NCBI GenBank assembly: GCA_903839865.1
Contig: CAIMEE010000049.1
Coordinates: 1 to 56,311, forward strand
Reading direction: 5' to 3'
From: Enhydrobacter aerosaccus
Lineage (GTDB): Bacteria > Pseudomonadota > Alphaproteobacteria > Reyranellales > Reyranellaceae
DNA: 56,311 nt
In this document: in pieces, positions 7,147-16,165 of the stretch
Numbering within the stretch: the first letter of the stretch is position 1
Layout: the number at the start of each line of letters is the position of its first letter
Translations under genes and position numbers: made by a program
The notes under the pieces: model-generated
Database searches by the model: none
What the model saw: the letters and a program-made list of their open reading frames with translations, nothing else
Told to the model about the DNA's origin: nothing

Positions 7147-8295
7147 TCATCCTCGACGCCACGCCTTCAACCTCCGCACCGCTTCTTCCATCTCCGCCAT
7201 CGAACCCGCGAACGAGATGCGCAACGTACCCGCGCCCCGCGCCCGGTCGAAGTCGACGCCGGGGGTCGTAGCGACGCCTGCCTCCTGCAGCATGCGCTTG
7301 CAGAACTCGCGGCTGTCGTTGGTGAGGTGGGAGACGTCGGCGTAAATGTAGAAAGCTCCCTGCGCCGGAGTCAGGCGATCGAGGCCGGCGGCAGGCAGGC
7401 CCGCCATCAGCAGATCGCGGTTGGCCTTATAGCGCGCGACATGGGCGTCGAGTTCGTCCCGGCACTCGAAGGCCGCCAGGGCGGCGTACTGGCTGAGGGT
7501 GGGCACGGAGATGAAGAAGTTCTGCGTGAGCCGCTCGATCGGGCGCACCAGTTCTTCCGGCACGACCAGCCAGCCGACCCGCCAACCCGTCATCGAGAAG
7601 TATTTCGAGAAGCTGTTGACCACGACGGCGTGCTCGGAGACTTCGACCGCCGAGGTCGCCTCTCCTTCATAGACGATGCCGTGATAGATCTCGTCGGAGA
7701 CCAGGCGCACCTGATGCCCGTCGCACCACTGACTGAGCGCCGTGAGTTCGCCACGCGTCACCATCGTGCCCGTGGGATTGGAAGGGCTCGCCACGATCAG
7801 GCCCGAAATCGGTCCGACCTTCTCCAGCGCAGCGACAGTCGGCTGGTAGCGGTCGGCAAGCGACGTCGGCAGGTCGACGGCTTCCAGATGCAGCGCCGAG
7901 AGGATGTTGCGATAGGCGGGATAGCCAGGCGCCGCCAACGCCACGCGATCGCCGGCATCGAAACTCGCCAGGAACGCGAGCGGAAAGCCGCCGGACGATC
8001 CCGTCGTGACGATCACCCGCTCGGGCGACACCTCGGCATTGTATTGCTCGCGATAGTGCCGCGCGATGCGCTCGCGCAGCGCCGGCATGCCGAGCGCGGC
8101 CACGTATCCGATCTTGTCCACGTCCAGGGCAGCGTGCGCGGCGGCAAGCGCGCCCCTGGGGGCGGGCGTGCTGGGCTGGCCGACTTCGAGATGGATGACG
8201 GTGTCGCCCGCGGCTTCCTTCGCCGCGGCGGCTGCCATCACATCCATCACAATGAACGGATCGACCGCTTCTGAGCGGCGCGAGACCTTCGCCAT
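7147..8295 (-). CDS. Pyridoxal phosphate-dependent aminotransferase (class I/II)
   Basis: This 382-residue fold-type I aminotransferase has PSNPTG (Asn about 173), VSDEIYHG (Asp 201, binding the pyridine nitrogen), SFSKYFSMTGWRVGW (Schiff-base Lys 231) and a C-terminal Arg in GTLRISFAG that would hold the substrate carboxylate. It is cytosolic. The length and motifs match the aspartate/alanine-type subgroup; the amino acid substrate cannot be read from sequence. It begins 10 bases after the stop of the GGT-like lipoprotein gene upstream, so the two are probably one operon. Confidence 0.9.
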   Translation of the reverse strand: MAKVSRRSEAVDPFIVMDVMAAAAAKEAAGDTVIHLEVGQPSTPAPRGALAAAHAALDVDKIGYVAALGMPALRERIARHYREQYNAEVSPERVIVTTGSSGGFPLAFLASFDAGDRVALAAPGYPAYRNILSALHLEAVDLPTSLADRYQPTVAALEKVGPISGLIVASPSNPTGTMVTRGELTALSQWCDGHQVRLVSDEIYHGIVYEGEATSAVEVSEHAVVVNSFSKYFSMTGWRVGWLVVPEELVRPIERLTQNFFISVPTLSQYAALAAFECRDELDAHVARYKANRDLLMAGLPAAGLDRLTPAQGAFYIYADVSHLTNDSREFCKRMLQEAGVATTPGVDFDRARGAGTLRISFAGSMAEMEEAVRRLKAWRRG

Positions 8296-8305
8296 CTCTA
8301 GGCGC

Positions 8306-9685
8306 TCACGGGACGTTGGCGATCAGCGCGAGGCCCGAGCCGGCAGGATCGATGCCGGTGTTGCAGCTGCCGCCATAGGAGCGGATGCCGTCCGGGCAGG
8401 CGATGGCATTCACGTAACCGCCCTGCCCGCGCCGCGCGGCCAGGATGGGGCCGATCCGACTGCCGCGATCGACCGCCTGGCGCGCCACGGCGCCGGTCGC
8501 GAAGGCCGCACCCGGTCCGCCGCCGCCGGCGCCGACGAAGCGGAACTCGCCGTTGTTCGGGTTGCCGATTACTACCGGGCTGACCGCAGCACTGTCGGGC
8601 GTCATCGCACCCAGCAGGATGCCGGTGCCGGGCACGATCACGCGGGTGCCGAACAATTGGCCCATCGACAGACTGCATGCCGCAGCATTGCCATCGGCGT
8701 CGACCGCAGCGAAGCCCGAGATGCCGCCGGTATTCGTCGGCACGGCGCTCGACGGCGGCGCCTGGTTGTTCCAGCCGGCGAGCGCGCTGGCGCCCGCCAT
8801 CGGCGCGGGTGCGACATAGACCTTGAAGCCGCCGTTGCTCTCGCTGGCGGGCGCTCCCGAGACGGGAAGCGCACCGCGCAGGGTGTCCAACGGCAGGCTA
8901 CCGCCCATGGAGGTGATCTGGGTGGAGAAAAGGCGGGCGAAATTGCCAGAGAAGAAATCGCCGCCGCCGCGCTGGCGCAGGACGCCGATCGTGGCGGCGA
9001 GATCGGTCTGCGCCCAGCTGTCGCCCTCCGTGACCGCGGTGCCGCCGCCCTTGCCGTAGATGCGGCGCGCCTCGCTGTCGGCACCCAGCATGGTGGCGCC
9101 AGCCTGAAGATCGCGCGACAGCGCGCGCGGCACAGGAAAGCCGTTGCGCGCGAGCCGCTCGGCCGGCGCGAGCAACTGCGCCCACTTCAGCCTGCCATGG
9201 CGGATCTGCATCAGCGTGATGGCGCGCGGACCGACCGGGACCATGAACGACTGGCCCTTGATGGCACCGGGCGCCGGTTGGGGCGCGAAAGAGAACGACT
9301 CGGCCGCACGCGTCTTCGCGTTATGCACGATGCAGACGCCGGAGGCTCCCAGTCCCGCCGCCGATGGCAGCGTCACGGCCATGGCGAAATACATGGCCGT
9401 CGCGGCATCGGTGGCGTTGCCGCCGGATGCCAGGACGTCGCGGCCAATTTCGGCTGCCAGACTCTCGTCGGCGGAGGCTGCCGCGAACTTGGCGCCGCCG
9501 GTCATCATCCCGAGGACACCCGCCTTGTTCGGGTTGGCACCGCTGGGATCGTCGGAGAAGCGGTCTTTCGTCTCACTTCCGCCACAAGCCGACAGCACAA
9601 CGACAAGGGCCGACGCCAGCACTGCCCCTGATTGACGCCACGCCCCCTTGTTCCTAGCCTGCCAGCCACCCGTGAATAGACGCAT
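8306..9685 (-). CDS. Gamma-glutamyltransferase-like lipoprotein (atypical nucleophile region)
   Basis: This 459-residue protein has a lipoprotein signal with lipobox LSAC (Cys about 34) and a body resembling the Ntn-hydrolase gamma-glutamyltransferase family: GRDVLASGGNATDAATAMYFAMAVTLP and GLGASGVCIVH near the start, and AAVDADGNAAACSLSMG and GTGILLGAM later. Canonical enzymes have TTH before the VDxDGN motif. Here that position reads TGGISGF, with a Ser where the catalytic Thr would align by distance and no His. It may therefore use Ser or be inactive. Among GTG 9691, ATG 9688 and ATG 9685, the last has the best spacing from GAAGAGG. Its 5' end overlaps the divergent protease gene. Confidence 0.75.
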   Translation of the reverse strand: MRLFTGGWQARNKGAWRQSGAVLASALVVVLSACGGSETKDRFSDDPSGANPNKAGVLGMMTGGAKFAAASADESLAAEIGRDVLASGGNATDAATAMYFAMAVTLPSAAGLGASGVCIVHNAKTRAAESFSFAPQPAPGAIKGQSFMVPVGPRAITLMQIRHGRLKWAQLLAPAERLARNGFPVPRALSRDLQAGATMLGADSEARRIYGKGGGTAVTEGDSWAQTDLAATIGVLRQRGGGDFFSGNFARLFSTQITSMGGSLPLDTLRGALPVSGAPASESNGGFKVYVAPAPMAGASALAGWNNQAPPSSAVPTNTGGISGFAAVDADGNAAACSLSMGQLFGTRVIVPGTGILLGAMTPDSAAVSPVVIGNPNNGEFRFVGAGGGGPGAAFATGAVARQAVDRGSRIGPILAARRGQGGYVNAIACPDGIRSYGGSCNTGIDPAGSGLALIANVP

Positions 9686-11042
9686 CATCACCCTCTTCTA
9701 CCTGACGCTCTTCGCGCTGGCGCCGTTTCGTGCCGCCAATGCGCAGCAAGGTCAACTCAATCTCATCCGCGATGCCGAGATCGAGAGCACCATCCGGACG
9801 CTCGCCACGCCGATCTGGCAGGTCGCCGGGCTCAATCCGGAAGCGGTGGCGATTGTGCTCGTCCAGGACAACAGCCTCAACGCCTTCGTGGCCGGTGGCC
9901 AGAGGATATTCCTAAATACAGGCCTGCTGATTCGCACCGAACGGCCGGCGCAGCTGATTGGCGTGCTGGCCCACGAGACCGGCCACATCGCCGGCGGCCA
10001 TCTCGCTCGCCAGCAGGAAGAGCTGAAGAACCTCAGCACGATGCAGATCCTCGAGACGCTGCTGGGCGGCGCGGCCGTCCTGGGCGGCAGTGTCGCAGGC
10101 GGTGGCCGCGGCGGCGGCGGAGGCGGCGTCACCGGCCCCGGCGGACAGGGCATCCCAGGATCGCTGTCGGCGTTTCTGCGCTACACGCAAACCCAGGAAT
10201 CCGCAGCCGACCAGGCCTCGATCACGTTCCTTGAACGCGCGCATCAATCGCCCAAGGGAACGCTCGAGTTCCTGAAGTTCCTCGAGCACCAGGAACGGCT
10301 GACGATCGGCCGGCCAACCACGCCCTACCTCACGACCCATCCTCTGACGCCCGACCGCATTGCCACCTTCGAGGACGCGGTGGCCCACTCGCAATACGCC
10401 AACGTGCCGGATTCACCGAAATCCATCGAACTGCATCAGCGCATGGTCGCCAAGCTGCTGGGCTTCACCGCGCCGGACCTTGCGTTGGCGCGCTATGCCG
10501 AAGGCGATCGCGCGCTGCCAGCGCGCTATGCGCGCGCCATTGCGCTTTACCGCAAGGGCACGATCGGCTCGGCCCTGCTGACGCTCGACGGCCTGCTGAG
10601 GGACTATCCCAACGATCCCTATTTCCACGAGCTCCGCGGCCAGATCCTTTTCGAGAACGGCCGGGCCGCGGAGGCCGTGCCCTCCTATCGCCGTGCCGTG
10701 CAGCTGAGCGGCGCCAACATCCTCAAGATCGACTTCGCACGCGCCCTGATCGAGACCAACAAGCCCGAGGCCGACCGCGAGGCGGTGCGCTATCTCGACC
10801 TCGCCCTCCAGACCGAAACCGACAGCTTCGACCTGTGGCGGCTCGAGGCGACTGCCTATTCACGCATGGGTAACGAAGGCATGACTTCGCTTGCCCGCGC
10901 GGAAATGGCAGTTCTCAAGGGCCAGCGCTCCGAGGCGCAGGCCCACGCCGCCGTGGCCAGCCGCCAGCTTCCGGCCGGCAGTCCGGCGTGGCAACGTGCT
11001 CAGGATATCCAAGCTTACGTCCGTTCCCGGCGAAGGAACTGA
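9672..11042 (+). CDS. M48 family periplasmic metalloprotease with TPR repeats (BepA-like)
   Basis: This 456-residue protein has a signal peptide (MNRRIITLFYLTLFALAP, cut near ANAQ) and the zinc protease motif HETGH at residues 101-105, followed by the third-ligand region ESAADQASITFLERA. A Gly-rich run (about residues 138-165) interrupts the domain in the loop seen in YfgC/BepA proteins. The C-terminal third has TPR-like helices (YPNDPYFHELRGQILFENGRAAEAV and following). BepA-type proteins degrade or assist misassembled outer-membrane proteins such as LptD. GTG 9672 is chosen because it starts the signal peptide; TTG 9648 would add eight residues. A DsbA-like gene follows 36 bases later. Confidence 0.88.
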   Translation: MNRRIITLFYLTLFALAPFRAANAQQGQLNLIRDAEIESTIRTLATPIWQVAGLNPEAVAIVLVQDNSLNAFVAGGQRIFLNTGLLIRTERPAQLIGVLAHETGHIAGGHLARQQEELKNLSTMQILETLLGGAAVLGGSVAGGGRGGGGGGVTGPGGQGIPGSLSAFLRYTQTQESAADQASITFLERAHQSPKGTLEFLKFLEHQERLTIGRPTTPYLTTHPLTPDRIATFEDAVAHSQYANVPDSPKSIELHQRMVAKLLGFTAPDLALARYAEGDRALPARYARAIALYRKGTIGSALLTLDGLLRDYPNDPYFHELRGQILFENGRAAEAVPSYRRAVQLSGANILKIDFARALIETNKPEADREAVRYLDLALQTETDSFDLWRLEATAYSRMGNEGMTSLARAEMAVLKGQRSEAQAHAAVASRQLPAGSPAWQRAQDIQAYVRSRRRN

Positions 11043-11078
11043 ACCGCCGGCCGATAGATCATTTTGGAGACCAGTCCC

Positions 11079-11861
11079 ATGCGTTCCTTCCTCCTCGTCC
11101 TCTGCGGCGCCCTTCTCGGAGCCGGGGCCTTGCTCGCCACAGGCGCCACGTCGCCGATACAGATCGCGACTGGCCCTGCGCCGTCGGAGTCGATGGCTGT
11201 AGGGATGGGCAATGCCAACCTCGGCAAGAGCATCCGCGCCTATCTGATGGCGAACCCGGAAGTGCTGGTCGACGCCATGGCGGAGCTGGAGCGCAAGCAG
11301 GAAGGTCAGCGCGATAACGTGGCGCAAAGGGCGATCCAGGAGAACCAGGCCGAGCTGCTGCGCGACCCCGAGACTCCTTCGGCCGGCAATCCCAATGGCG
11401 ACGTCACCATCGTGGAGTTCAGCGACTATCAATGCCCGTATTGCAAGAAGGGCCACGTCGCCGTTAAGGCGGTTCTTGCCGCCGACAGCAAAGTGAAGCT
11501 CATCTACAAGGACCTGCCGATCCTGGGCGAACCTTCGAAAGTTGCCGCGGTCGCCGCTCTCGCCTCGATCAAGCAGGGCAAGCACGACGCTTTCCATGAG
11601 GCGCTGATGTCGAACACCGCCAAACTCGACACCGACCTCATCTTCAAGATCGCGGGCTCCGTCGGCATCGACGTGACGCAGCTCCAGAAGGACATGAGCG
11701 ATCCGAAGATCAAGGACACGATCGATCGCAACATGGCGCTGGCCCAGGAGCTGGGCGTGCGCGGCACGCCGGCTTTCGTGATCGGCAAGCAGTTCGTACC
11801 GGGCGCCGTCGACGCCAAGACGTTGCAGCAGATGATCGCCGACGCCCGCAAGGGCGCGTAG
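11079..11861 (+). CDS. DsbA-family thioredoxin-fold periplasmic protein (ScsC-like)
   Basis: This 260-residue exported protein begins with a signal/anchor (MRSFLLVLCGALLGAGALLA). A short helical N-terminal segment follows (GKSIRAYLMANPEVLVDAMAELE, residues about 49-71), similar to the oligomerisation arm of ScsC and Com1 proteins. The thioredoxin domain has the active-site CPYC at 119-122 and the cis-proline loop GVRGTPAFVIG. It should catalyse disulphide exchange in the periplasm. ATG 11079 follows GGAG by about ten bases; a TTG at 11064 is less likely. It is probably co-transcribed with the M48 protease. Confidence 0.88.
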   Translation: MRSFLLVLCGALLGAGALLATGATSPIQIATGPAPSESMAVGMGNANLGKSIRAYLMANPEVLVDAMAELERKQEGQRDNVAQRAIQENQAELLRDPETPSAGNPNGDVTIVEFSDYQCPYCKKGHVAVKAVLAADSKVKLIYKDLPILGEPSKVAAVAALASIKQGKHDAFHEALMSNTAKLDTDLIFKIAGSVGIDVTQLQKDMSDPKIKDTIDRNMALAQELGVRGTPAFVIGKQFVPGAVDAKTLQQMIADARKGA

Positions 11862-11863
11862 CC

Positions 11864-13342
11864 CTACTTCGTCAAGGTCGCCGTCAATCCCAGCAGGTCG
11901 ACGAGATCCGGGCCCGGGCGCATCAGCGTCAGCAACTTGTCCATCGCGAGCGGCGGCTCAGGCCGCGCCTTCAGGGCCAGGGTGCCGCCCTTTTCCACGA
12001 AGCGCGCCGTCGTCTCGAGCAGCTTGGTCAGATCCTCGGTGATCAGCACGTTGGGCGGCGCATAACGCCTGATCTCCGCCGCCAGTTCGGCCCGCGTCGC
12101 CGCCGGCGACTTGCCCGAGGCCATCGCCAGACCGCGCAGGCCGTGCTCGAGCAATCCCTTGTCCGACAGCGTGAGCGTTGCGTCACCGAACGCCGCCTTG
12201 CTGCCGTAGATCCCAAGCATATTGCCGTTGTCGATCGCCTGCCAGAACCTGGCGTCGGCGCCGACCAGTTTGCCGCTGAGGGCGAGCTCGCCCAGTTCGG
12301 GCCCCGACAAGGCGCAGCGCTCAATCGCCGCCTCTCCCTTGGCGCGATCCTCGCGGCCCGCGCATTCGAGACCGAGCCGCAGCTCCTTCAGCCCCATGGC
12401 CTGCATCGCCATCCGCATCTGCAGCCCTTCGAGGCCGCGCGCCGGTGGCGCCATCACGAAGCCCTCGAATTTCGTGGAGGATTTCACGACGGCATCGCCT
12501 TCATGCGTCACGTCGACGGTGACGGAACCGAGCGACACGCCATAGCGCGTGAACACCTCGCCGCCGAAGCCCGTGGCGCTGGCATGTTCCAGGGCGAGCC
12601 GGCCGACCGGCTGGCCGGGCCGCCACGATAGTTCCGACATCGACGCCAGGATGCGCCGCACGTCGACGCCCTCGCCTTTGAAACTGGCCACCCTGAGGCT
12701 GGGCTCCGCCGCGGTCTTGCCGGACGCCTCGAGCGCCGAGAGTTCGAACGAACCCAGCTTGCCGCGATCCAGGTTGTTGCCGACGAGCGACAGGAAACCA
12801 ACGGTGTTCTGCGTAAGGGGGATCGTGTAGACGACGTCGCGCTCTTCGATGTGGCGCACCGAAAGCGCCCGGATCAGCCGCGCGCCTAGCACCGCTGGCT
12901 GCAGGGCACCCGGCGCCACGTCGGCGTCGAAGCGCTCGAGGTCGACGCCATCCATCAGCACCTTGTTGAACCGCCAGCTCTGCCCATCCATCGCCGTCAC
13001 GCGGAGGTCGTCTACCTCGATCTTCTGTGCTCGGAGCGGATCGCCGAGGCTAAGGCCGGACAACGGCGTGCGGCCCTTCAGTAGCTCGTCGAGCGGCCAG
13101 GCGAGGCCGGAGACCTCCCAGCGCGTCGCGGTCATGCCGCTCACCTGCTTCGACCGCAGGTCGTGGAACGTGATCCGCCGGTCGAGCAGGCCGACCTCGA
13201 TCGAGCCTACCGACAGGACACCGTCGCGATCGATCTGCGCCCTCATGCTGTCGGCGAAGTACTTCTCGGCAACTGGCAGAGATAGCGCCGCACCCGCGAT
13301 CAGCGCGACAACGAACGCGGCTGCGACGACGATCTTCCTCAT
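11864..13342 (-). CDS. Uncharacterised periplasmic protein, 492 aa (AsmA/DUF945-like architecture)
   Basis: The protein starts with a signal or membrane anchor (MRKIVVAAAFVVALIAGAALSLP) followed by a long soluble region rich in beta strands. It has repeated statements of the type SVGSIEVGLLDRRITFHDL, YGVSLGSVTVDVTHEGDAVVKS and ALSGPELGELALSGKL, and a helical C-terminal third. The layout resembles AsmA/TamB-like or DUF945-type envelope proteins, but I cannot assign a family. Its ATG overlaps the stop of maiA by four bases (13339-13342), so it is translated from the tyrosine-degradation operon. It converges with the DsbA-like gene with two bases between stops. No catalytic motif is visible. Confidence 0.65.
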   Translation of the reverse strand: MRKIVVAAAFVVALIAGAALSLPVAEKYFADSMRAQIDRDGVLSVGSIEVGLLDRRITFHDLRSKQVSGMTATRWEVSGLAWPLDELLKGRTPLSGLSLGDPLRAQKIEVDDLRVTAMDGQSWRFNKVLMDGVDLERFDADVAPGALQPAVLGARLIRALSVRHIEERDVVYTIPLTQNTVGFLSLVGNNLDRGKLGSFELSALEASGKTAAEPSLRVASFKGEGVDVRRILASMSELSWRPGQPVGRLALEHASATGFGGEVFTRYGVSLGSVTVDVTHEGDAVVKSSTKFEGFVMAPPARGLEGLQMRMAMQAMGLKELRLGLECAGREDRAKGEAAIERCALSGPELGELALSGKLVGADARFWQAIDNGNMLGIYGSKAAFGDATLTLSDKGLLEHGLRGLAMASGKSPAATRAELAAEIRRYAPPNVLITEDLTKLLETTARFVEKGGTLALKARPEPPLAMDKLLTLMRPGPDLVDLLGLTATLTK

Positions 13343-13983
13343 GTCTCCGCGTCCGGCTGCCGGGAGGGTTGCGCGGCGGCAAAGGCCGGATGCTGCATGC
13401 AGGTATCGAAGATGCGCTGGATCGTAGGATAGCGCTTCATGTCGACCTTGAAGCGGGCGGCATTGAAGACCTGCGGCACCAGGCAGAGATCGGCCATGGT
13501 CGGTTGATCGCCGTGACTGTAGGCGCCAGTGCGCCTATCCGTCGCGATCGAGGCTTCGTAGGCATCGAAGCCCGTCTCGATCCAGTGGCGCGACCACTCG
13601 AACGTGCCCTCTTCCGACTGTTCGTACTTCTCGCGAAGGTAGGCCATCACGCGCAGGTTCTGGATCGGGTGGATGTCCGCCGTCGGAATCAGGGCCAGGG
13701 ACCGCACCCGGGCGCGGCCGATCGGATCCTTGGGCAACAACGGCGGCTCGGGATGCGTCTCTTCGAGATATTCGAGGATCGCCATCGACTGGGTCAGGAT
13801 CTCGCCGCTGTCGAGGATCAGCGCCGGCACCAGCTTCTGCGGGTTAATGGCGACATAGTCGGGCGCACGCTGCTCGCCCTTGCGCAGATGGCGGAAGGAA
13901 TGCTCGACCTTGAGGCCCTTCAGCTCGAGCGCAATGCGTACGCGAAAGGCCGCCGAGGAACGGAAATAGCCGATGAGTTTCAT
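13339..13983 (-). CDS. maiA: Maleylacetoacetate isomerase (zeta-class GST)
   Basis: This 214-residue glutathione S-transferase fold protein isomerises maleylacetoacetate to fumarylacetoacetate, the step after homogentisate ring cleavage. Zeta-class signatures are visible: SSAAFRVRIAL at residues 9-19 with the catalytic Ser pair, QKLVPALILD, and QSMAILEYLEE binding the glutathione gamma-glutamyl group. The C-terminal all-helical domain has ATDRRTGAYSHGDQPTMADLCLVPQV. It follows the fumarylacetoacetase-type gene by nine bases, and its stop overlaps the start of the next gene by four bases (ATGA). The neighbouring hppD and hmgA genes strongly support this function over a generic GST. Confidence 0.92.
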   Translation of the reverse strand: MKLIGYFRSSAAFRVRIALELKGLKVEHSFRHLRKGEQRAPDYVAINPQKLVPALILDSGEILTQSMAILEYLEETHPEPPLLPKDPIGRARVRSLALIPTADIHPIQNLRVMAYLREKYEQSEEGTFEWSRHWIETGFDAYEASIATDRRTGAYSHGDQPTMADLCLVPQVFNAARFKVDMKRYPTIQRIFDTCMQHPAFAAAQPSRQPDAET

Positions 13984-13992
13984 GGCCCGACC

Positions 13993-14985
13993 TTAAGCAG
14001 GAGGGTCGTACTTCACAACCTTCTGGTCGATGGCACCGAAGATCGACTCACCCGCAGCATCGAACATCTCGATGCGGATCTCGTCGCCGAATTTCATGAA
14101 AGGTGTAACCGGCTTGCCACTGTCGATCGTCTCGCGCACGCGCCGCTCGGCGATGCAGGAGCAGCCGACGTCGGCCGAGCGGTTGGCGACAGTCCCGGAG
14201 CCAACCACGGTCCCCGCCTCGAGGTGTCGCGTGCGTGCTGCGTGAGCGATCAACTGGCCGAAATCGAAGGTGAGATCCGTGGCCGCGTTGGGATGGCCGA
14301 ACTCCTTGCCGTTCAAGGTCGAGATCAGCGGCAGGTTCAGTCGCGCGCCGTTCCAGGCCGTGCCCAGCTCTTCGGGTGTCACCGCCACCGGCGCGAAGGC
14401 CGTCGCCGGCTTGCCGTGGAAAAAGCCGAAGCCCTTGGCCAGTTCCGTGACGATCAGGTTACGCAGCGACACGTCGTTCAGGATCGTGACGAGCTTGATG
14501 TGCTTGCGTGCCGCCTCGGCCGAGATGCCCATCGGCACGTCGTCGACGATCACGCCGATCTCGCCCTCGAAATCGATGCCGAACGCCTCATCCGCCATCT
14601 CGATCTCGTCGTTGCAGCCGGTGAAGGAGTCCGAGCCGCCCTGGTACATCAGCGGATCGGTCCAGAACGACGGCGGCATCTCCACGCCGCGCGCCTTCCG
14701 CACCAGTTCGACGTGCACGACGTAAGCCGAGCCGTCGGCCCACTGGTATGCGCGCGGCAACGGTGCCGCGAGCGCCTTGGTGTCGAGCTCGAACGAGCCC
14801 GGCGCCTTGTCGTCGCGCAGCTGCTCGGCCAGCTCCGCGAGCCTGGGCTGCACCACCGCCCACTCTTCGATCGCCCTCTGAAGCGTCGGCGCAATGCCGG
14901 TGGCTCGCACCGCGCGTTTGATGCCCTTGTCGACAACGATGAGCGTGCCGTCGCGGCCGCCCTCTTTCAGACTGGCGAGCTTCAT
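13993..14985 (-). CDS. Fumarylacetoacetate hydrolase family protein
   Basis: This 330-residue protein has a small N-terminal domain (MKLASLKEGGRDGTLIVVD) and the FAH catalytic domain with the metal-binding cluster GIDFEGEIGVIVDDVPMG, then FGFFHGKPATAFAPVAVTPEELG and GTVVGSGTVANRSADVGCSC. In the operon after hmgA and beside maiA it should cleave fumarylacetoacetate to fumarate and acetoacetate, the last step of the homogentisate pathway. It is shorter than the roughly 420-residue eukaryotic-type enzyme but normal for this bacterial branch. ATG 14985 shares one base with the stop of hmgA (TAATG), which supports coupling and this start over one 12 codons upstream. Confidence 0.88.
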   Translation of the reverse strand: MKLASLKEGGRDGTLIVVDKGIKRAVRATGIAPTLQRAIEEWAVVQPRLAELAEQLRDDKAPGSFELDTKALAAPLPRAYQWADGSAYVVHVELVRKARGVEMPPSFWTDPLMYQGGSDSFTGCNDEIEMADEAFGIDFEGEIGVIVDDVPMGISAEAARKHIKLVTILNDVSLRNLIVTELAKGFGFFHGKPATAFAPVAVTPEELGTAWNGARLNLPLISTLNGKEFGHPNAATDLTFDFGQLIAHAARTRHLEAGTVVGSGTVANRSADVGCSCIAERRVRETIDSGKPVTPFMKFGDEIRIEMFDAAGESIFGAIDQKVVKYDPPA

Positions 14986-16145
14986 TATTCGGCCGCCTGC
15001 TTCATAGCGGCGGGCGTCCACGACTTGACGTAGCCGTCGAACTCGACCCCGGCCGGCATTGCCGCGACGTCGATCGCATCGCGCGTGTCGATCATGACGG
15101 CGACCTCGTCGGTCTCCGTCTTGCCGCCATTCTGCACGGATTTAGTGGCCGCACTGAAGGCCTTTGGATGCGGCCCATGCGTGAAGCCCGAGGGGTGCAC
15201 CGTCATCATGCCGGGATGGATGTTGTCGCGGCTGAAGAAGCTGCCCTTGTGATAGAAGATGATCTCTTCGAAATCGTCGTTGTTGTGGAAGAATGGCAGC
15301 CGCAGCGCCTCGGGATCGCTCTCGAGCGGACGCGGCACGAAGGTGCAGACGACAAAGCGGCCGGTCATGAAGGTCGTATGTGCCGACGGCGGCAGATGAG
15401 CCCGATGGCTCATCAGCGGCCGCAGGTCGCGCCAGTTGACCCGCACGACGCTCAAGTCGCCATGCCAGCCTACTGCATCGAGCGGATTGAACGGATAGGT
15501 CACGGTCGAGAGCTGGTTGCGGCGCTTCACCGAGACCTTCCAGGTGCGCTCGTCCTGCTGCGCCTTGAAGGCCTCATCAATGTGCGGCGTATCGAGCACG
15601 GCAGGATCGAAGATCGCGTGGCGGCCGACCAGACCTTTCTCAGGAAGCATGAAGTGGTCGTTGGTCGCCTCGACCATCAGCGCCATCGTGGCCTTGGTCG
15701 GCGACAGCCGCCACATCGTGCCACGCGGAATCACCAGATAGTCGCCGTCACGATAGTCGAGATGGCCGTAGTCGCAGAACAGCGCGCCCTCGCCCTCATG
15801 GATGAACAGCAGCTGGTCGCCATCGCTGTTCCGCGCCAGCTCGGCCATCGGCTGGTCGAGTTTCCAGATGCGCATCTGCAGATACGGATTGTTCATCACC
15901 ATCTCGGCATTCCACGGACTATTCTTGCCGGTGACGAGCTTGTTGAGATCGAAGGCGCGCGGACGGATGGCGCCGTCGAATTCGACCCAGTCCGTCGGCT
16001 TGTGCTTGTGATGGAACTGCGCGGAAGGTCCGAAGAAGCCCTCCTTGCTGATCTCACGCTCGTAGGTGCCTGCCGGCAGCGCGACATGGGCCTGCCGTGA
16101 CGCCGTGCCTTCAAGCTGGCGCAGCGGAATCCAGTTCTTGGACAT
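14985..16145 (-). CDS. hmgA: Homogentisate 1,2-dioxygenase
   Basis: This 386-residue cupin-fold iron dioxygenase opens the aromatic ring of homogentisate to maleylacetoacetate. N-terminal GTYEREISKEGFFGPSAQFHHKH and the middle DYLVIPRGTMWRL fit the family. The iron site is LPFFHNNDDFEEIIFY (His about 287, Glu about 293) together with HPSGFTHGPHPKA (His about 317-326). It is about 50 residues shorter than the Pseudomonas/human type and belongs to the shorter bacterial branch. It lies between hppD (20-base gap) and the fumarylacetoacetase-type gene (stop/start share one base), so the operon order follows the pathway. Confidence 0.92.
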   Translation of the reverse strand: MSKNWIPLRQLEGTASRQAHVALPAGTYEREISKEGFFGPSAQFHHKHKPTDWVEFDGAIRPRAFDLNKLVTGKNSPWNAEMVMNNPYLQMRIWKLDQPMAELARNSDGDQLLFIHEGEGALFCDYGHLDYRDGDYLVIPRGTMWRLSPTKATMALMVEATNDHFMLPEKGLVGRHAIFDPAVLDTPHIDEAFKAQQDERTWKVSVKRRNQLSTVTYPFNPLDAVGWHGDLSVVRVNWRDLRPLMSHRAHLPPSAHTTFMTGRFVVCTFVPRPLESDPEALRLPFFHNNDDFEEIIFYHKGSFFSRDNIHPGMMTVHPSGFTHGPHPKAFSAATKSVQNGGKTETDEVAVMIDTRDAIDVAAMPAGVEFDGYVKSWTPAAMKQAAE

Positions 16146-16165
16146 GGTTTCCTCCGTATCTCGTC

